A DNA stretch of 64,000 nt from DATCYX01 sp963714425. GTDB lineage: Bacteria; Chloroflexota; Anaerolineae; Anaerolineales; UBA4823. The notes under the pieces are model-generated. The model saw nothing but the letters and a program-made list of their open reading frames with translations, was not told where the DNA came from and ran no database searches. Shown here piece by piece: positions 51,737 to 61,389 of this stretch (positions are counted from its first letter, which is position 1; each line of letters opens with the position of its first letter). The stretch is taken from assembly GCA_963714425.1 (NCBI GenBank), contig CAVQOI010000009.1, positions 1-64,000 of the forward strand, in the 5' to 3' direction. The position numbers and the translations under genes were made by a program.

Positions 51737-52768
51737 TTGAAAGCTGTACTGTTCCACGAGCATGGCGGACCAGAAGTGTTGGAGTACACCCAGATCCCAA
51801 CACCCGATCCGGGGGCGGGGGAGGTGCTGGTACACCTGAGAGCTGCCGCCTTGAACCGTATGGATTTGTTGGTGCGCCAGGGTTGGCCCGGCATCAAGCT
51901 GGCTTACCCGCACATCAGCGGTGCAGATGGAGCTGGGGAGATCGCCGCCCTCGGAAAGGAAGTCTCAGGCTGGGCGCCCGGAGACCGGGTGGTGATCAAC
52001 CCCAGCCTGTACTGTGGGGAATGCGAATTCTGCCTCGAAGGGGATGACAACCTGTGCAGTCGCTGGGCGTTGTTAGGTGAGACGGTGCGCGGTACCTTGG
52101 CGGAATATGTTGTCGTGCCCGCCCGCAATCTCTACCCCTTGCCAGACGGGTTTAATGAGCTTGGTGCGGCGGCGGCAGCACTCGTGTTTCAGACCGCCTG
52201 GCATTCGCTCATTCGGCGCGGGAGGCTACAAGCAGGTGAGAGCGTTCTTGTGGTTGGTGCGTCTGGAGGGGTGAACACCGCCGCCATCCAGATCGCAAAG
52301 CTGGCAGGAGCTGTGGTTTATGTGGTCGGCTCAAGTTCCGAGAAGCTGGCGCTGGCTGAGTCTTTGGGGGCAGACCACCTGATCGACCGCTCCCAGGATG
52401 ACAACTGGTCCAAAGCCATATACCAGCTGACCAACCGTCGTGGTGTGGACGTTGTCGTGGACAACGTGGGCAGCACTTATCCGCAGTCATTTCGAGCCGC
52501 CCGTAAAGGCGGGCGTATTCTAAATGTAGGCAATACCGGCGGGCCGCGCTTTGAGATCGACAACCGCTATATTTTCGGGAAGCATCTGTCCATCATCGGC
52601 TCCACGATGAGCACTCGCGCCGATTTTGCCACGGTCATACAGCTTGTATTCGCTGGCAAGCTCCGTCCCGTCCTGGACAAATCCTTCCCTCTCTCCGAAG
52701 TGCACCTCGCTGAAGAATATATGGAACGGGGTGAGCAAATGGGTAAGGTAACCATCGAGATTGGGTAA
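51737..52768 (+). CDS. Zinc-binding alcohol dehydrogenase/quinone-oxidoreductase family protein
   Basis: 343 residues from TTG 51737, which has AAGGAGGAGG in front. Medium-chain dehydrogenase fold: H-E-H-G-G-P-E-V-L opening, C-G-E-C-E-F-C-L-E-G-D-D-N-L-C giving the structural-zinc cysteines, G-A-S-G-G-V-N as NADPH loop, then V-V-D-N-V-G. The catalytic-zinc positions are weaker (A-L-N-R-M-D instead of a cysteine), so it may behave more like a quinone or enoyl reductase. No partners nearby. Confidence 0.88.
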   Translation: MKAVLFHEHGGPEVLEYTQIPTPDPGAGEVLVHLRAAALNRMDLLVRQGWPGIKLAYPHISGADGAGEIAALGKEVSGWAPGDRVVINPSLYCGECEFCLEGDDNLCSRWALLGETVRGTLAEYVVVPARNLYPLPDGFNELGAAAAALVFQTAWHSLIRRGRLQAGESVLVVGASGGVNTAAIQIAKLAGAVVYVVGSSSEKLALAESLGADHLIDRSQDDNWSKAIYQLTNRRGVDVVVDNVGSTYPQSFRAARKGGRILNVGNTGGPRFEIDNRYIFGKHLSIIGSTMSTRADFATVIQLVFAGKLRPVLDKSFPLSEVHLAEEYMERGEQMGKVTIEIG

Positions 52769-52793
52769 GCGAGATTCGAGGGAAGCGAGCTCT

Positions 52794-53252
52794 ATGGATA
52801 CGACTGAGGAGGGGGGACTTGTCTCTGGTCTAAACACTCAAAGCGTCTCACCGCGCCCGCTCAGCGTAACCCTGTTGGCATTTGGGGTTTTAACCATTGC
52901 CGGACTTCACTTGATCCGCGGCATCCTGGCCTTGATTCAGTGGGAGGTGATCGCCCTCCTGGTCCCAGGGCTACAAATTTTCCTGGTGTTAAGCGGCTTC
53001 TTATGGGCATTGGTTGGCCTCCCCCTGGCTTGGGGGCTGTGGCGCGGCGACCCCAGGGCCCCTCGACTCGCTCAGTGGACCACACTGGCTTATACGCTTT
53101 ATTATTGGCTGGACCGATTGCTCTTACGGCAAGCCCTGGAACCTGCCAACCTGCCCTTTGCTTTTGGATTGTCAGTCACGTTGATCTTCTTCACATTTTG
53201 GACATTCTCCAGAGCGCGTGTTCGTAGATTTTTTATGGGCAGAGATGCCTGA
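52794..53252 (+). CDS. Unrecognised multi-helix membrane protein
   Basis: 152 residues from ATG 52794, with AGGGAAG upstream. A TTG at 52761 in the same frame would overlap the dehydrogenase and is not favoured. It holds about four hydrophobic helices with short loops, and an Arg-rich end. I do not recognise a family. It follows the dehydrogenase by 25 bases and precedes the carboxylase promoter. Confidence 0.7.
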   Translation: MDTTEEGGLVSGLNTQSVSPRPLSVTLLAFGVLTIAGLHLIRGILALIQWEVIALLVPGLQIFLVLSGFLWALVGLPLAWGLWRGDPRAPRLAQWTTLAYTLYYWLDRLLLRQALEPANLPFAFGLSVTLIFFTFWTFSRARVRRFFMGRDA

Positions 53253-53259
53253 CTTAGCA

Positions 53260-53265
53260 TATAAT
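53260..53265 (+). promoter_or_regulatory. -10 element for the acyl-CoA carboxylase operon
   Basis: Perfect TATAAT about 80 bases before the carboxyltransferase ATG. The leader between them contains an imperfect inverted repeat (CTTTTCACTGCA with TGCACTGAAATGTGAAAG), which could fold as an RNA hairpin. Confidence 0.45.
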
Positions 53266-53347
53266 CGTCCTCATGCTTTTCACTGCACTCAGTCATTTTG
53301 AGATGCACTGAAATGTGAAAGGCAAAACCTGGAGTTGGGAGCGTTGA

Positions 53348-54901
53348 ATGGCAGAACCTGATCCCAAGATACAACACCTGCGCGAATTGAAAGCCCAAAG
53401 CCGCCTTGGAGGCGGAACTGAGCGCATCGAGGTACAACACCAGCGAGGCCGGCTGACTGCCCGCGAGCGCATCGATCTGCTGCTGGACAAGGGCTCTTTT
53501 CGAGAGCTTGACCCTTTCGTGGTACACCGCACCACCGATTTCGGATTAGACAGCCAGAAAATTCTAGCCGACAGTGTCATCACTGGATGGGGCACAGTTG
53601 ATGGGCGTCTGATCTACATCTTCTCCCAGGACTTCACTGTGTTTGGCGGCAGTCTTGGAGAGGTGCATGCTGAAAAGATCTGCAAGCTGATGGATATGGC
53701 GATGAAGAATGGCGCGCCGGTCATTGGCTTGAACGACTCTGGAGGCGCGCGCATTCAAGAAGGCGTTGTCTCTTTAGGGGGCTACGCAGACATCTTCCTC
53801 CGCAATACTCTGGCATCCGGAGTCATCCCGCAGATCAGCGTGATCATGGGTCCCTGTGCGGGCGGCGCTGTCTACTCTCCCGCTCTTACCGATTTCATTA
53901 TTATGGTGCGAGGCTCATCATACATGTTTGTCACTGGTCCAGAAGTGGTCAAGACGGTCACACACGAAGAGGTCTCTTTTGAGGAGCTGGGGGGAGCCAG
54001 CGTTCATTCGGAGGTCTCCGGTGTGTGCCATATGGCTGCCGACACAGAAGCTGACGCCCTGTACTTAATTCGCAAACTGCTGAGCTATCTTCCGCAGAAC
54101 AATATGGAAGACCCGCCGTTTGTCCCTAATGGCGACGATCCGCTCCGGATGGATGTGGCACTTGACAGTATCGTCCCTGATGATCCTGGCAAGCCATACA
54201 ACATCAAAGATGTCATCCATCTGATTGTTGACGATGGGCAATTTTTCGAAGTGCACGAAGCCTACGCACAAAATATTGTTGTGGGCTTTGCCCGCTTAGG
54301 TGGGCACAGCATCGGGATCATCGCCAACCAGCCAGCGGTGCTTGCTGGCGTTTTAGATATTAACTCATCCGAAAAAGCTGCGCGCTTTGTGCGCTTCTGT
54401 GATGCTTTCAACTTGCCCATCCTGACCTTCGTGGACGTTCCCGGCTTCCTGCCTGGGACCGGACAAGAGCACGGAGGCATCATCCGCTCGGGCTCAAAGC
54501 TGCTGTATGCCTACTGCGAAGCTACCGTACCCAAGCTGACCGTGGTCACGCGCAAAGCCTACGGGGGAGCCTACGACGTCATGAGCAGCAAGCACATTCG
54601 CGGGGATGTCAATCTGGCTTGGCCTAGCGCTGAGATCGCTGTCATGGGGCCAGACGGCGCGGTCAATATCATCTTCCGCAAGGAGCTGGCACAATCGGAT
54701 GACCCGGTAAAACGTAAAGCAGAGCTAGTGGCTGAATACCGTGCCAAGTTTGCCAACCCATATATTGCCGCTTCACGTGGCTACATTGATGATGTGATTG
54801 AGCCACGCGAGACACGCCCAAGACTGATCAATGCGCTTGAGATGCTCACAAATAAGCGCGACTCGAACCCGCCGAAAAAACATGGGTGTATACCGCTCTA
54901 A
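53348..54901 (+). CDS. Acyl-CoA carboxylase carboxyltransferase subunit (propionyl/acetyl-CoA type)
   Basis: 517 residues. Crotonase-like double fold typical of PccB/MmdA: D-S-G-G-A-R-I-Q-E-G in the first half forms one oxyanion site, G-P-C-A-G-G-A-V-Y-S-P follows, and G-F-L-P-G-T-G-Q-E-H-G-G and G-G-A-Y-D-V-M in the second half the other. Transfers CO2 from biotin to the acyl-CoA. Biotin carboxylase and carrier lie downstream in the same operon, so this is a carboxylase and not a sodium-pump decarboxylase. I cannot distinguish acetyl- from propionyl-CoA by eye. Confidence 0.92.
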   Translation: MAEPDPKIQHLRELKAQSRLGGGTERIEVQHQRGRLTARERIDLLLDKGSFRELDPFVVHRTTDFGLDSQKILADSVITGWGTVDGRLIYIFSQDFTVFGGSLGEVHAEKICKLMDMAMKNGAPVIGLNDSGGARIQEGVVSLGGYADIFLRNTLASGVIPQISVIMGPCAGGAVYSPALTDFIIMVRGSSYMFVTGPEVVKTVTHEEVSFEELGGASVHSEVSGVCHMAADTEADALYLIRKLLSYLPQNNMEDPPFVPNGDDPLRMDVALDSIVPDDPGKPYNIKDVIHLIVDDGQFFEVHEAYAQNIVVGFARLGGHSIGIIANQPAVLAGVLDINSSEKAARFVRFCDAFNLPILTFVDVPGFLPGTGQEHGGIIRSGSKLLYAYCEATVPKLTVVTRKAYGGAYDVMSSKHIRGDVNLAWPSAEIAVMGPDGAVNIIFRKELAQSDDPVKRKAELVAEYRAKFANPYIAASRGYIDDVIEPRETRPRLINALEMLTNKRDSNPPKKHGCIPL

Positions 54902-54934
54902 ACTGCTATTTGACCTCCACGCCCACCCAGTGTG

Positions 54935-55693
54935 ATGAACTTAGATATCAATGGACATCACCTTTTTGTCTCCGATCGCGGGGCGGCAGAGAATCCTGCC
55001 GTTGTGCTGCTGCATCACGGTCTGGGGTCGACGCGTGCTTGGCGGCGTCAGGTCTTACCACTTGTAGAGGCAGGCTTTCGCTTGATTGTATATGACCGCT
55101 GGGGATACGGGAAATCTGATCGCCGCGCCGCCCTTTGCCTGCCTCACTTTGACGACGACCGGGCAGACCTACTCACCTTGCTCGACCAGCTGGGAGTGGA
55201 ACAGGCAGCCCTGGTCGGTCACAGCGATGGTGGGACGATCGCCCTTTACATCGCCATTACCAATCCCCACCGGGTCTCCTGCCTGGTGACCATCGCCGCG
55301 CATACCTACGTGGAGCCGAAAATGCTGCCAGGGCTGGTGGGAATCCGTCAAACCTATGAGGGCGACCCCGAATTCAGACATCGATTCGCCCGCGCCCATG
55401 GGGACAAGCACCAGCAAGTCTTTGATAACTGGTATAAAGGCTGGTCTAATCCCAAGCATCTCGGGTGGGATTTACGCCCGGACCTGAAGCAGATCCGCTG
55501 CCCGACACTGGTGATCCAGGGCCTGGAGGACGAGCATGCCACCCCAAAGCACGCCGAGGATATCGCTGCTGCCATCCCGGAGGCAGAGCTCTGGCTTGTG
55601 CCGGGAGTGGGGCACATGTTGCAGCGCGACGCCGCCAAGGCTCTGAATTACAGGTTAGTTGGATTTTTACAGGACAGGATTCTGGAACAATGA
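54935..55693 (+). CDS. Alpha/beta-hydrolase inside the acyl-CoA carboxylase operon
   Basis: 252 residues from ATG 54935. Oxyanion motif L-L-H-H-G-L-G-S-T, D-R-W-G-Y-G-K-S, nucleophile in G-H-S-D-G-G-T, the acidic residue in Q-G-L-E-D-E-H, and the histidine in G-V-G-H-M-L. Typical of COG0596 hydrolases; a thioesterase role is possible given the neighbours but unproven. It sits between the carboxyltransferase and the biotin carboxylase genes. Confidence 0.87.
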   Translation: MNLDINGHHLFVSDRGAAENPAVVLLHHGLGSTRAWRRQVLPLVEAGFRLIVYDRWGYGKSDRRAALCLPHFDDDRADLLTLLDQLGVEQAALVGHSDGGTIALYIAITNPHRVSCLVTIAAHTYVEPKMLPGLVGIRQTYEGDPEFRHRFARAHGDKHQQVFDNWYKGWSNPKHLGWDLRPDLKQIRCPTLVIQGLEDEHATPKHAEDIAAAIPEAELWLVPGVGHMLQRDAAKALNYRLVGFLQDRILEQ

Positions 55694-55745
55694 TACACAA
55701 TCGTTCTACCGCCCATTCTTGTGCCTGGCTATTGAGGAGTGTTCT

Positions 55746-57260
55746 ATGTTCAGTAAGGTATTAATCGCCAACCGCGGGGAGATCGCCGTACGCATCATCC
55801 GCGCCTGCCGCGAGCTGGGCATGCAGACTGTGGCTGTGTTCTCCGAAGTAGACCGGCAGGCGCTACACGTGCGCTATGCCGACGAAGCCTACCTGCTAGG
55901 GCCAGCTCCATCCCGTGAATCCTACCTGCGTGGCGACAAGATACTTGATATTGCCCGCAAAAGTGGAGCGGGAGCCATCCATCCAGGCTATGGCTTTCTT
56001 GCCGAGCGTGCCGATTTCGCTCAGGCTTGCCTGGATGCTGGTCTGAGTTTTATCGGGCCAAAACCGTCTTCCATCTCCGCAATGGGAGATAAGGCCGTTG
56101 CCCGAGCGACGGTCACACGGGCAGGTGTAGCCGTTGTACCCGGGACTGAGGGGGAAGGCAGCCTGGGCGATGAAGAGCTGCTCGCCCTAGCACCAAAGAT
56201 TGGTTTCCCACTACTGGTAAAAGCAACAGCAGGAGGCGGTGGTAAAGGCATGCGCGAGGTTGGCAGCCTGGAGGAAATGCCTGCACTGCTGCAATCCGCC
56301 CGGCGGGAGGCAGAGGCCAGCTTTGGGGATGGCAATGTATATCTTGAAAAGTTGGTGGAAGGCGCCAGGCACATTGAATTTCAAATCCTGGCGGATAATC
56401 ATGGTAATGTGATCCACTTAGGGGAGCGCGAATGCTCGCTTCAGCGCCGTCACCAGAAGCTACTCGAGGAAACACCTTCGCCGTTCATCGGCGACGATGA
56501 CGAGCTACGCCAGCGCATGGGCAGCGTGGCAGTGCGCGCCGCTCAGGCAGTGGGTTACGTCAATGCAGGGACCATTGAATTCCTGGTGGACAAGGACAAG
56601 AATTACTATTTCCTTGAGATGAACACCCGACTGCAAGTGGAGCACCCAGTAACTGAGGTTGCCACCGGGATCGATATCGTCAAAGAGCAAATCCGCATCG
56701 CCCGCGGCCGGCAGATGCGCTACACCCAGGAAAACATCCAGTTCAATGGCTGGGCGATAGAGTGCCGCATTAATGCTGAGGACCCATATAATAACTTTTT
56801 ACCTTCAACAGGCCGGATCAGCCATATCCTCCTGCCGACTGGGCCGGGGGTGCGTGTGGACACTGGCGTTTATGACGGGTTCGAGATTTCGCCTTATTAC
56901 GACTCGATGATCTCCAAGCTAATCGTGTGGGGAGATACCCGCGCCGAGGCAATTCTACGCATGCGGCGCTCCCTGGAGGAGTACAAAATTGTTGGCGTAC
57001 GCACAAACATCCCATTCCACCAAAGCCTGATGGATTCCCATCGCTTCATGGGTGGGCAATTCGATACGCGTTTTATAGAAGAGCGCTTCTCCATGGAGGC
57101 TGCTGAAGAGGGCAAATCCAGCCGCCAGGAGATCGCAGCCATCATCTCCACGCTAGTCGCCCACGAGCAAACCCAGCGCGCGGCTCATATCATCCAGCGC
57201 GGCGAGCGTGACACCAGCAACTGGAAGTGGATCAGCCGCTGGGAAAGAATGCAGCGGTAA
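55746..57260 (+). CDS. accC: Biotin carboxylase subunit
   Basis: 504 residues from ATG 55746 (GAGGAG 7 bases before); the longer open frame reaches back into the hydrolase gene. ATP-grasp biotin carboxylase: A-N-R-G-E-I-A-V-R-I-I-R-A at the start, the glycine-rich loop A-G-G-G-G-K-G-M-R near 160, H-I-E-F-Q-I-L-A-D and E-R-E-C-S-L-Q-R-R-H-Q-K, then F-L-E-M-N-T-R-L-Q-V-E-H-P-V-T-E. Loads CO2 onto biotin of the next gene's product. Confidence 0.95.
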   Translation: MFSKVLIANRGEIAVRIIRACRELGMQTVAVFSEVDRQALHVRYADEAYLLGPAPSRESYLRGDKILDIARKSGAGAIHPGYGFLAERADFAQACLDAGLSFIGPKPSSISAMGDKAVARATVTRAGVAVVPGTEGEGSLGDEELLALAPKIGFPLLVKATAGGGGKGMREVGSLEEMPALLQSARREAEASFGDGNVYLEKLVEGARHIEFQILADNHGNVIHLGERECSLQRRHQKLLEETPSPFIGDDDELRQRMGSVAVRAAQAVGYVNAGTIEFLVDKDKNYYFLEMNTRLQVEHPVTEVATGIDIVKEQIRIARGRQMRYTQENIQFNGWAIECRINAEDPYNNFLPSTGRISHILLPTGPGVRVDTGVYDGFEISPYYDSMISKLIVWGDTRAEAILRMRRSLEEYKIVGVRTNIPFHQSLMDSHRFMGGQFDTRFIEERFSMEAAEEGKSSRQEIAAIISTLVAHEQTQRAAHIIQRGERDTSNWKWISRWERMQR

Positions 57261-57275
57261 CTGAATGAGGCACCT

Positions 57276-57773
57276 ATGAAATATGTGGTAACTATTGGAG
57301 AGCAAGAGTTCCTGGTCGAGATCCTCGACGAAAGCCACATTCTCCTGGATGGCACACCGTATGAGGTGGACTTCGATTCGGTGAGCGGGCAGCCGGTCTA
57401 CTCACTGCTGCTGGACGGGCAATCCTACGAAGCTTATGTTTATCCCAGCGAGGAGGGTCTGCAAGTGGTGCTGCACGGCACGCTCTACCCGACCATTGTG
57501 GAGGATGAGCGCGAGAAACGCTTGCGCGCCGCCGCAGGGGGCAGGATCGCCGAGCGTGGAGAGTACCTTTTACGCGCCCCCATGCCAGGACTGGTGGTCG
57601 CTGTGCTGGTGAATGACGGTCAGTCCGTGGAAATAGGCGATGTTCTGGTCATCCTCGAATCGATGAAAATGCAGAACGAGCTCAAATCACCCACTGCAGG
57701 GACGGTAGCACGCTTGCGCGTCAAATCGGGGGATAGTGTAGAACAACGCCAGACATTGCTCAGTGTGGTATGA
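57276..57773 (+). CDS. Biotin carboxyl carrier subunit
   Basis: 165 residues. The C-terminal biotinyl domain carries the attachment site E-S-M-K131-M, with A-P-M-P-G upstream and G-D-S-V near the end. The first 80 residues are a beta-rich region like the biotin-transfer (BT) part of propionyl/methylcrotonyl-CoA carboxylases, so the complex is likely of that type. Starts 15 bases after accC and overlaps the CYTH gene by four bases (ATGA). Confidence 0.92.
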   Translation: MKYVVTIGEQEFLVEILDESHILLDGTPYEVDFDSVSGQPVYSLLLDGQSYEAYVYPSEEGLQVVLHGTLYPTIVEDEREKRLRAAAGGRIAERGEYLLRAPMPGLVVAVLVNDGQSVEIGDVLVILESMKMQNELKSPTAGTVARLRVKSGDSVEQRQTLLSVV

Positions 57774-58375
57774 AGAATCAAGAGCTAGAAGTCAAATTTC
57801 ACGTTGCAGACCTATCCAGGTTAGAAAAGCGCCTGATAGAGCTGGGAGCTAGCCTAGCGCACCCACGCGTACACGAGATTAACCTGCGTTTCGATACGCC
57901 CGATGGAAAGCTGGATGGAGGATCACAGGTTCTACGCCTGCGCAAGGATGACGCCGCACGTCTCACATTTAAAGGTCCCAGCCTGTACGAGCAAGGTGTC
58001 ACAGCCAGGCAGGAGGTTGAGTTCGTCGTCAGCGACTTCGATGCAGCTCGCCTGTTCCTTGAAGCGCTGGGGTTCCAGGTGTCGATGATGTACGAGAAAT
58101 ATCGCACAACATACCAGCTGGGTCAAGTGCACATCACACTGGACGAGATGCCTTATGGGAGTTTCGCTGAGATCGAGGGGCCAGAGACCGAAGATATCCG
58201 TCGACTCCCTAATGAGCTCGGTTTGGATTGGGAGCTGCGCGTCCCCGATAGCTACACATCCGTCTTCATGCGCTTGCGCCAGGTATCTAAATTGAGTTTC
58301 CGGGACTTGAGCTTCGAAAATTTTAAAGGCGTGACTGCGCCACTGGGAAGGGTTGGCATCCGCCCTGCCGATTAA
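57770..58375 (+). CDS. CYTH-domain protein (class IV adenylate cyclase / thiamine triphosphatase-like)
   Basis: 201 residues. Begins with the metal-binding E-x-E-x-K motif (E5, E7, K9 in E-L-E-V-K-F), followed by alternating charged strands: R-L-R-K-D-D, L-T-F-K-G-P, and E-V-E-F, E-K-Y-R-T-T-Y and D-E-M-P-Y-G-S-F-A-E-I-E-G. The pattern is close to CyaB-type CYTH proteins, but whether it makes cAMP or hydrolyses a triphosphate cannot be told. The start overlaps the biotin carrier stop. Confidence 0.88.
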   Translation: MKNQELEVKFHVADLSRLEKRLIELGASLAHPRVHEINLRFDTPDGKLDGGSQVLRLRKDDAARLTFKGPSLYEQGVTARQEVEFVVSDFDAARLFLEALGFQVSMMYEKYRTTYQLGQVHITLDEMPYGSFAEIEGPETEDIRRLPNELGLDWELRVPDSYTSVFMRLRQVSKLSFRDLSFENFKGVTAPLGRVGIRPAD

Positions 58376-58445
58376 TCCACATACGTTAAAACGTTCGGAT
58401 GATAAAAAGAACAAACCTTCGAACGGGAAAATTCAGGATCACACC

Positions 58446-59027
58446 ATGTCAAAAAGCTACAAGCTCGAAGCAACACCCCCCGCAGAGATGCGCCGCCCGG
58501 AATATGCCCAGGATGACAGCTGGATCGCTGATTTCTTCACCCAGGCTGAAGCTGGACACATCGGCTCGCGCTGGGACGAGCAACCATTCGTCACGCCCGT
58601 CCTATTTTGCTACGATTCAGAGCGCCATGAGATCTATTTCCACACCAATATCACCGGCAGGCTGCGAGCCAACATCGAGAGGTTTGAGAGAGTCTGCATG
58701 GAAGCCTACCGCATGGGTCGCGTGCTTCCAGCCAACACTGCCCTGGAATTTGCTCTACAGTACGAAAGCGCGGTAGCATTCGGCAAGAGTCGCTTGCTTG
58801 AGGACGACGGGGAAAAGCGTCGCGCCCTGTACCAACTTATTGATAAGTATTTTCCAGGGATGAAGCCCGGCGATCAATATCGCCCAATCACTGATCAAGA
58901 ACTGAAGCGTACGGCTGTCTTCGCCATTAGCATCGAAAGCTGGAGCGGAAAAAGAAACTGGCCCGCCCGCGCCAAGCAGAGCGATGACTGGCCTGCCCTG
59001 GGAAAGGAGTGGTTGGAAGAGTCCTGA
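58446..59027 (+). CDS. Pyridoxamine-5-phosphate-oxidase-like FMN protein (NimA-related)
   Basis: 193 residues from ATG 58446 (AGGA 7 bases upstream). R-R-P-E-Y-A near the start, A-G-H-I-G-S-R-W, P-F-V-T-P-V-x-F-x-Y-D and I-Y-F-H-T-N-I-T-G-R-L-R-A-N form the split-barrel FMN fold of the NimA/Pyridox_ox_2 group. Later Y-x-S-A-V-A-F-G-K, Y-F-P-G-M and the tail W-S-G-K-R-N-W are usual for it. The activity is probably an FMN-dependent reductase; the substrate is unknown. Confidence 0.85.
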   Translation: MSKSYKLEATPPAEMRRPEYAQDDSWIADFFTQAEAGHIGSRWDEQPFVTPVLFCYDSERHEIYFHTNITGRLRANIERFERVCMEAYRMGRVLPANTALEFALQYESAVAFGKSRLLEDDGEKRRALYQLIDKYFPGMKPGDQYRPITDQELKRTAVFAISIESWSGKRNWPARAKQSDDWPALGKEWLEES

Positions 59028-59062
59028 GCCATTGCGTTACTTGAAATTGAGAGGCGGAGATC

Positions 59063-60489
59063 ATGAGCGAACTCAAATTGGGGCCGGTAGTGGGAGGTCT
59101 CACTCACCAGGGTGCTCACCTGTGGGGGCGAGCTCAACAACCAGGTGTGTTGCACGCCTGGGTAGGGCAACAACCTGACTTGAGCGACGCCTATCTGGCA
59201 GCTTCGTCGCTGCCCTTGGACGAAAGCAACGGTTATGCTGGCGTGGCTGCCGTAATGGGTTTGCAACCGGATACGCGTTATTTCTACAGCCTTACCCTAA
59301 TCCAGACACCCCCCAATTCCACTCATAAGGATTACCCTTCATTCACGACAGCACCCTCCCCGGGTGCGCCACAGTCGTTCTCGTTCGCCTTCGGCTCGTG
59401 CTTCCGACCGGTGGATGAACATGGTGGTCACATCTTTAGTGCACTCGAAAAACGCCGCATAAGTGACGACTTGCGCTTCGTCCTGCTGCTTGGCGACCAA
59501 ATCTACGCAGACGCCTACCGGTACAACGGCATAGGCAAGATCGCATGCACACTAGAGGATTACCGCCAGGTGTACGCATACACCTGGTCGCGCCCGGTGC
59601 TGCGCAATTTGTTGGCACGGCTGCCTGCCTTTATGATCCTGGACGATCATGAGGTTGATGACGATTGGCATTGGGTGGATAGCTCCAGGCGCTGGGCGAC
59701 AATTCCCTGGTGGGACAGGTTTGTGCGCTGGCTGAGTGGTCGCCCTGTCGAGGAGCGCCGTATTCCATTGCAGCGCGTGCAGGATGCATTACAAGCTTAC
59801 TGGGAGCATCAAGGGATGCACGCACCTCGATTCGTGCAACCACCCAACATCAATAGCGCAAGACAATACTCGCTAGACACTCAGGACCCAGGCTCGCTGG
59901 CATATGCCTTTACTTTTGGAGCATCGGCCTTCTTCGTCCTAGATACTCGCACCATGCGCGTTGCAGGTCGCGGAGAGCGCACTATGCTAGGCGATGGACA
60001 GTGGGAAGTATTAAAACCTGGTTACAGGCAGTGAAAAATGCATACCCGGTCAAGTTCCTGGTGACTTCATGCTCGATGCTCCATCCTATGTGGCACGATA
60101 TCGCCCGCGACCGATGGTCTGGCTACCCGCATGAACGCGACCGCCTGTTGCACTATCTGGCTGCTAATGATATCCAGGGGGTGTACTTTCTCGCCGGAGA
60201 TTTACATGCCTCACACGCAGTGCACGCAGAGCTCTACGGGCCGCAGGGGCGCTCAATATCGCTATGGGAGTTCTGCTCCACGCCATTCGAGCAAGATCCG
60301 AACTGGCTGGCTCGTTATACCTTCAGTCCCATGCGTTCAGGACCCGTGCGGTCAAGCCGGCGCGAGTTCAGCGTGAGCCAGAATAACTTTGGCGTAGTGT
60401 CGGTGGAGTTTTCTGAGGACGCTCAACCCAGGGTGGCATTCCAGGTTGTCGGCACCGACGGGGCGGTGCTTGGGGCGGCTGAAAGCTAA
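59063..60489 (+). pseudogene. PhoD-like phosphatase/phosphodiesterase split by a frameshift
   Basis: The first 323 codons (59063-60034) hold the front of a PhoD-type metallophosphatase: F-G-S-C-F, L-L-L-G-D-Q-I-Y-A-D, L-D-D-H-E-V-D-D-D-W and L-D-T-R-T-M-R. They end in a short out-of-frame tail. The rest of the fold continues in another frame from about 60010 to 60489, with K-T-W-L-Q-A-V, V-T-S-C-S-M-L and the metal motif A-G-D-L-H-A-S-H. One missing A in the run at 60013-60016 (AAAA for AAAAA) explains it: adding it back gives E-V-L-K-T-W-L-Q. Could be a true inactivation, phase variation, or a sequencing error. RBS GGCGGAGATC. Confidence 0.82.
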
Positions 60490-60540
60490 GATCGCGCCGC
60501 ATTTCGCAATCAACGCCCAGAAAAATTTGTTACACGCAGC

Positions 60541-61389
60541 TTACTCGGGAATCTGAAGGCTGCCTTCGTTCCACATCAGCTGGTAAACCGAACTCGTTCC
60601 GCCCAGCAATTGAGGCAACAGCCCCTCGAAACGACTTGAAGCGCCGGTGGTGAAGAGACTGAGATCGCCACTGCGAGGGCTGGCTCGTTGCAGCAGTCCC
60701 ATCGCTTCCAGCACCCGCCCTACCTGCCGCGCCACCGCCGGAGCCGGGTCGATTACTCGCACTCCCGGACCCGAAACCTCCTCGATCATCGGAATGACGA
60801 AGGGATAGTGTGTACATCCCAACACCACTGTATCGATCCCCTGAGCAAGCATCGGGCGCAGGGCGTCTTCCAAGATGCGACGCGTTTTGGGAAAGTCAAG
60901 GAGTCCGGCTTCGATCTCCTCAACCAGCCCCGGACAGGTGTTCTGAAGCACGATCACGCCTTTCGCAAAACGCTCCACTACGGAGGCATAGAGCGCTCCC
61001 TGGAAGGTAGCAGGAGTGGCCAGCACCCCCACCACGCCGCTCTGGGTACGCTCGGCTGCAGGCTTGACCGCCGGTTCCATGCCGACAAAGGGCACATCTG
61101 GGAAGGTCTGTCGCAGGTTCTGCAGCGCTGCAGCGGAGGCCGCATTGCAAGCCACCACTACCAGCTTGCAACCTTGCTCGAGCAAGGTTTGGGTGATACC
61201 CTTCGCGAAAGCCCTGACCTGCTCCAGCGGGCGAGGCCCGTAAGGCACGTGCGCCTGGTCAGCCAGGTAGATCAATGATTCTTGGGGGAACTGCTGCTGG
61301 ATTGCCCTGAGCACCGATAGCCCCCCAACGCCCGAATCGAACACCCCGATCGGGTCTTTGGGATCAGGTATTCGCTCGCCGGTAGGCAT
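60541..61389 (-). CDS. murI: Glutamate racemase
   Basis: 282 residues from ATG 61389; the longer frame overlaps the upstream gene further and has no ribosome site. Makes D-glutamate for peptidoglycan. G-V-F-D-S-G-V-G-G-L-S-V opens the protein; Y-L-A-D-Q-A-H-V-P-Y-G follows; the two catalytic cysteines lie in V-V-A-C-N-A-A-S-A (usually A-C-N-T-A-S) and L-G-C-T-H-Y-P. It overlaps the end of the C26 gene by 26 bases. Confidence 0.94.
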   Translation of the reverse strand: MPTGERIPDPKDPIGVFDSGVGGLSVLRAIQQQFPQESLIYLADQAHVPYGPRPLEQVRAFAKGITQTLLEQGCKLVVVACNAASAAALQNLRQTFPDVPFVGMEPAVKPAAERTQSGVVGVLATPATFQGALYASVVERFAKGVIVLQNTCPGLVEEIEAGLLDFPKTRRILEDALRPMLAQGIDTVVLGCTHYPFVIPMIEEVSGPGVRVIDPAPAVARQVGRVLEAMGLLQRASPRSGDLSLFTTGASSRFEGLLPQLLGGTSSVYQLMWNEGSLQIPE

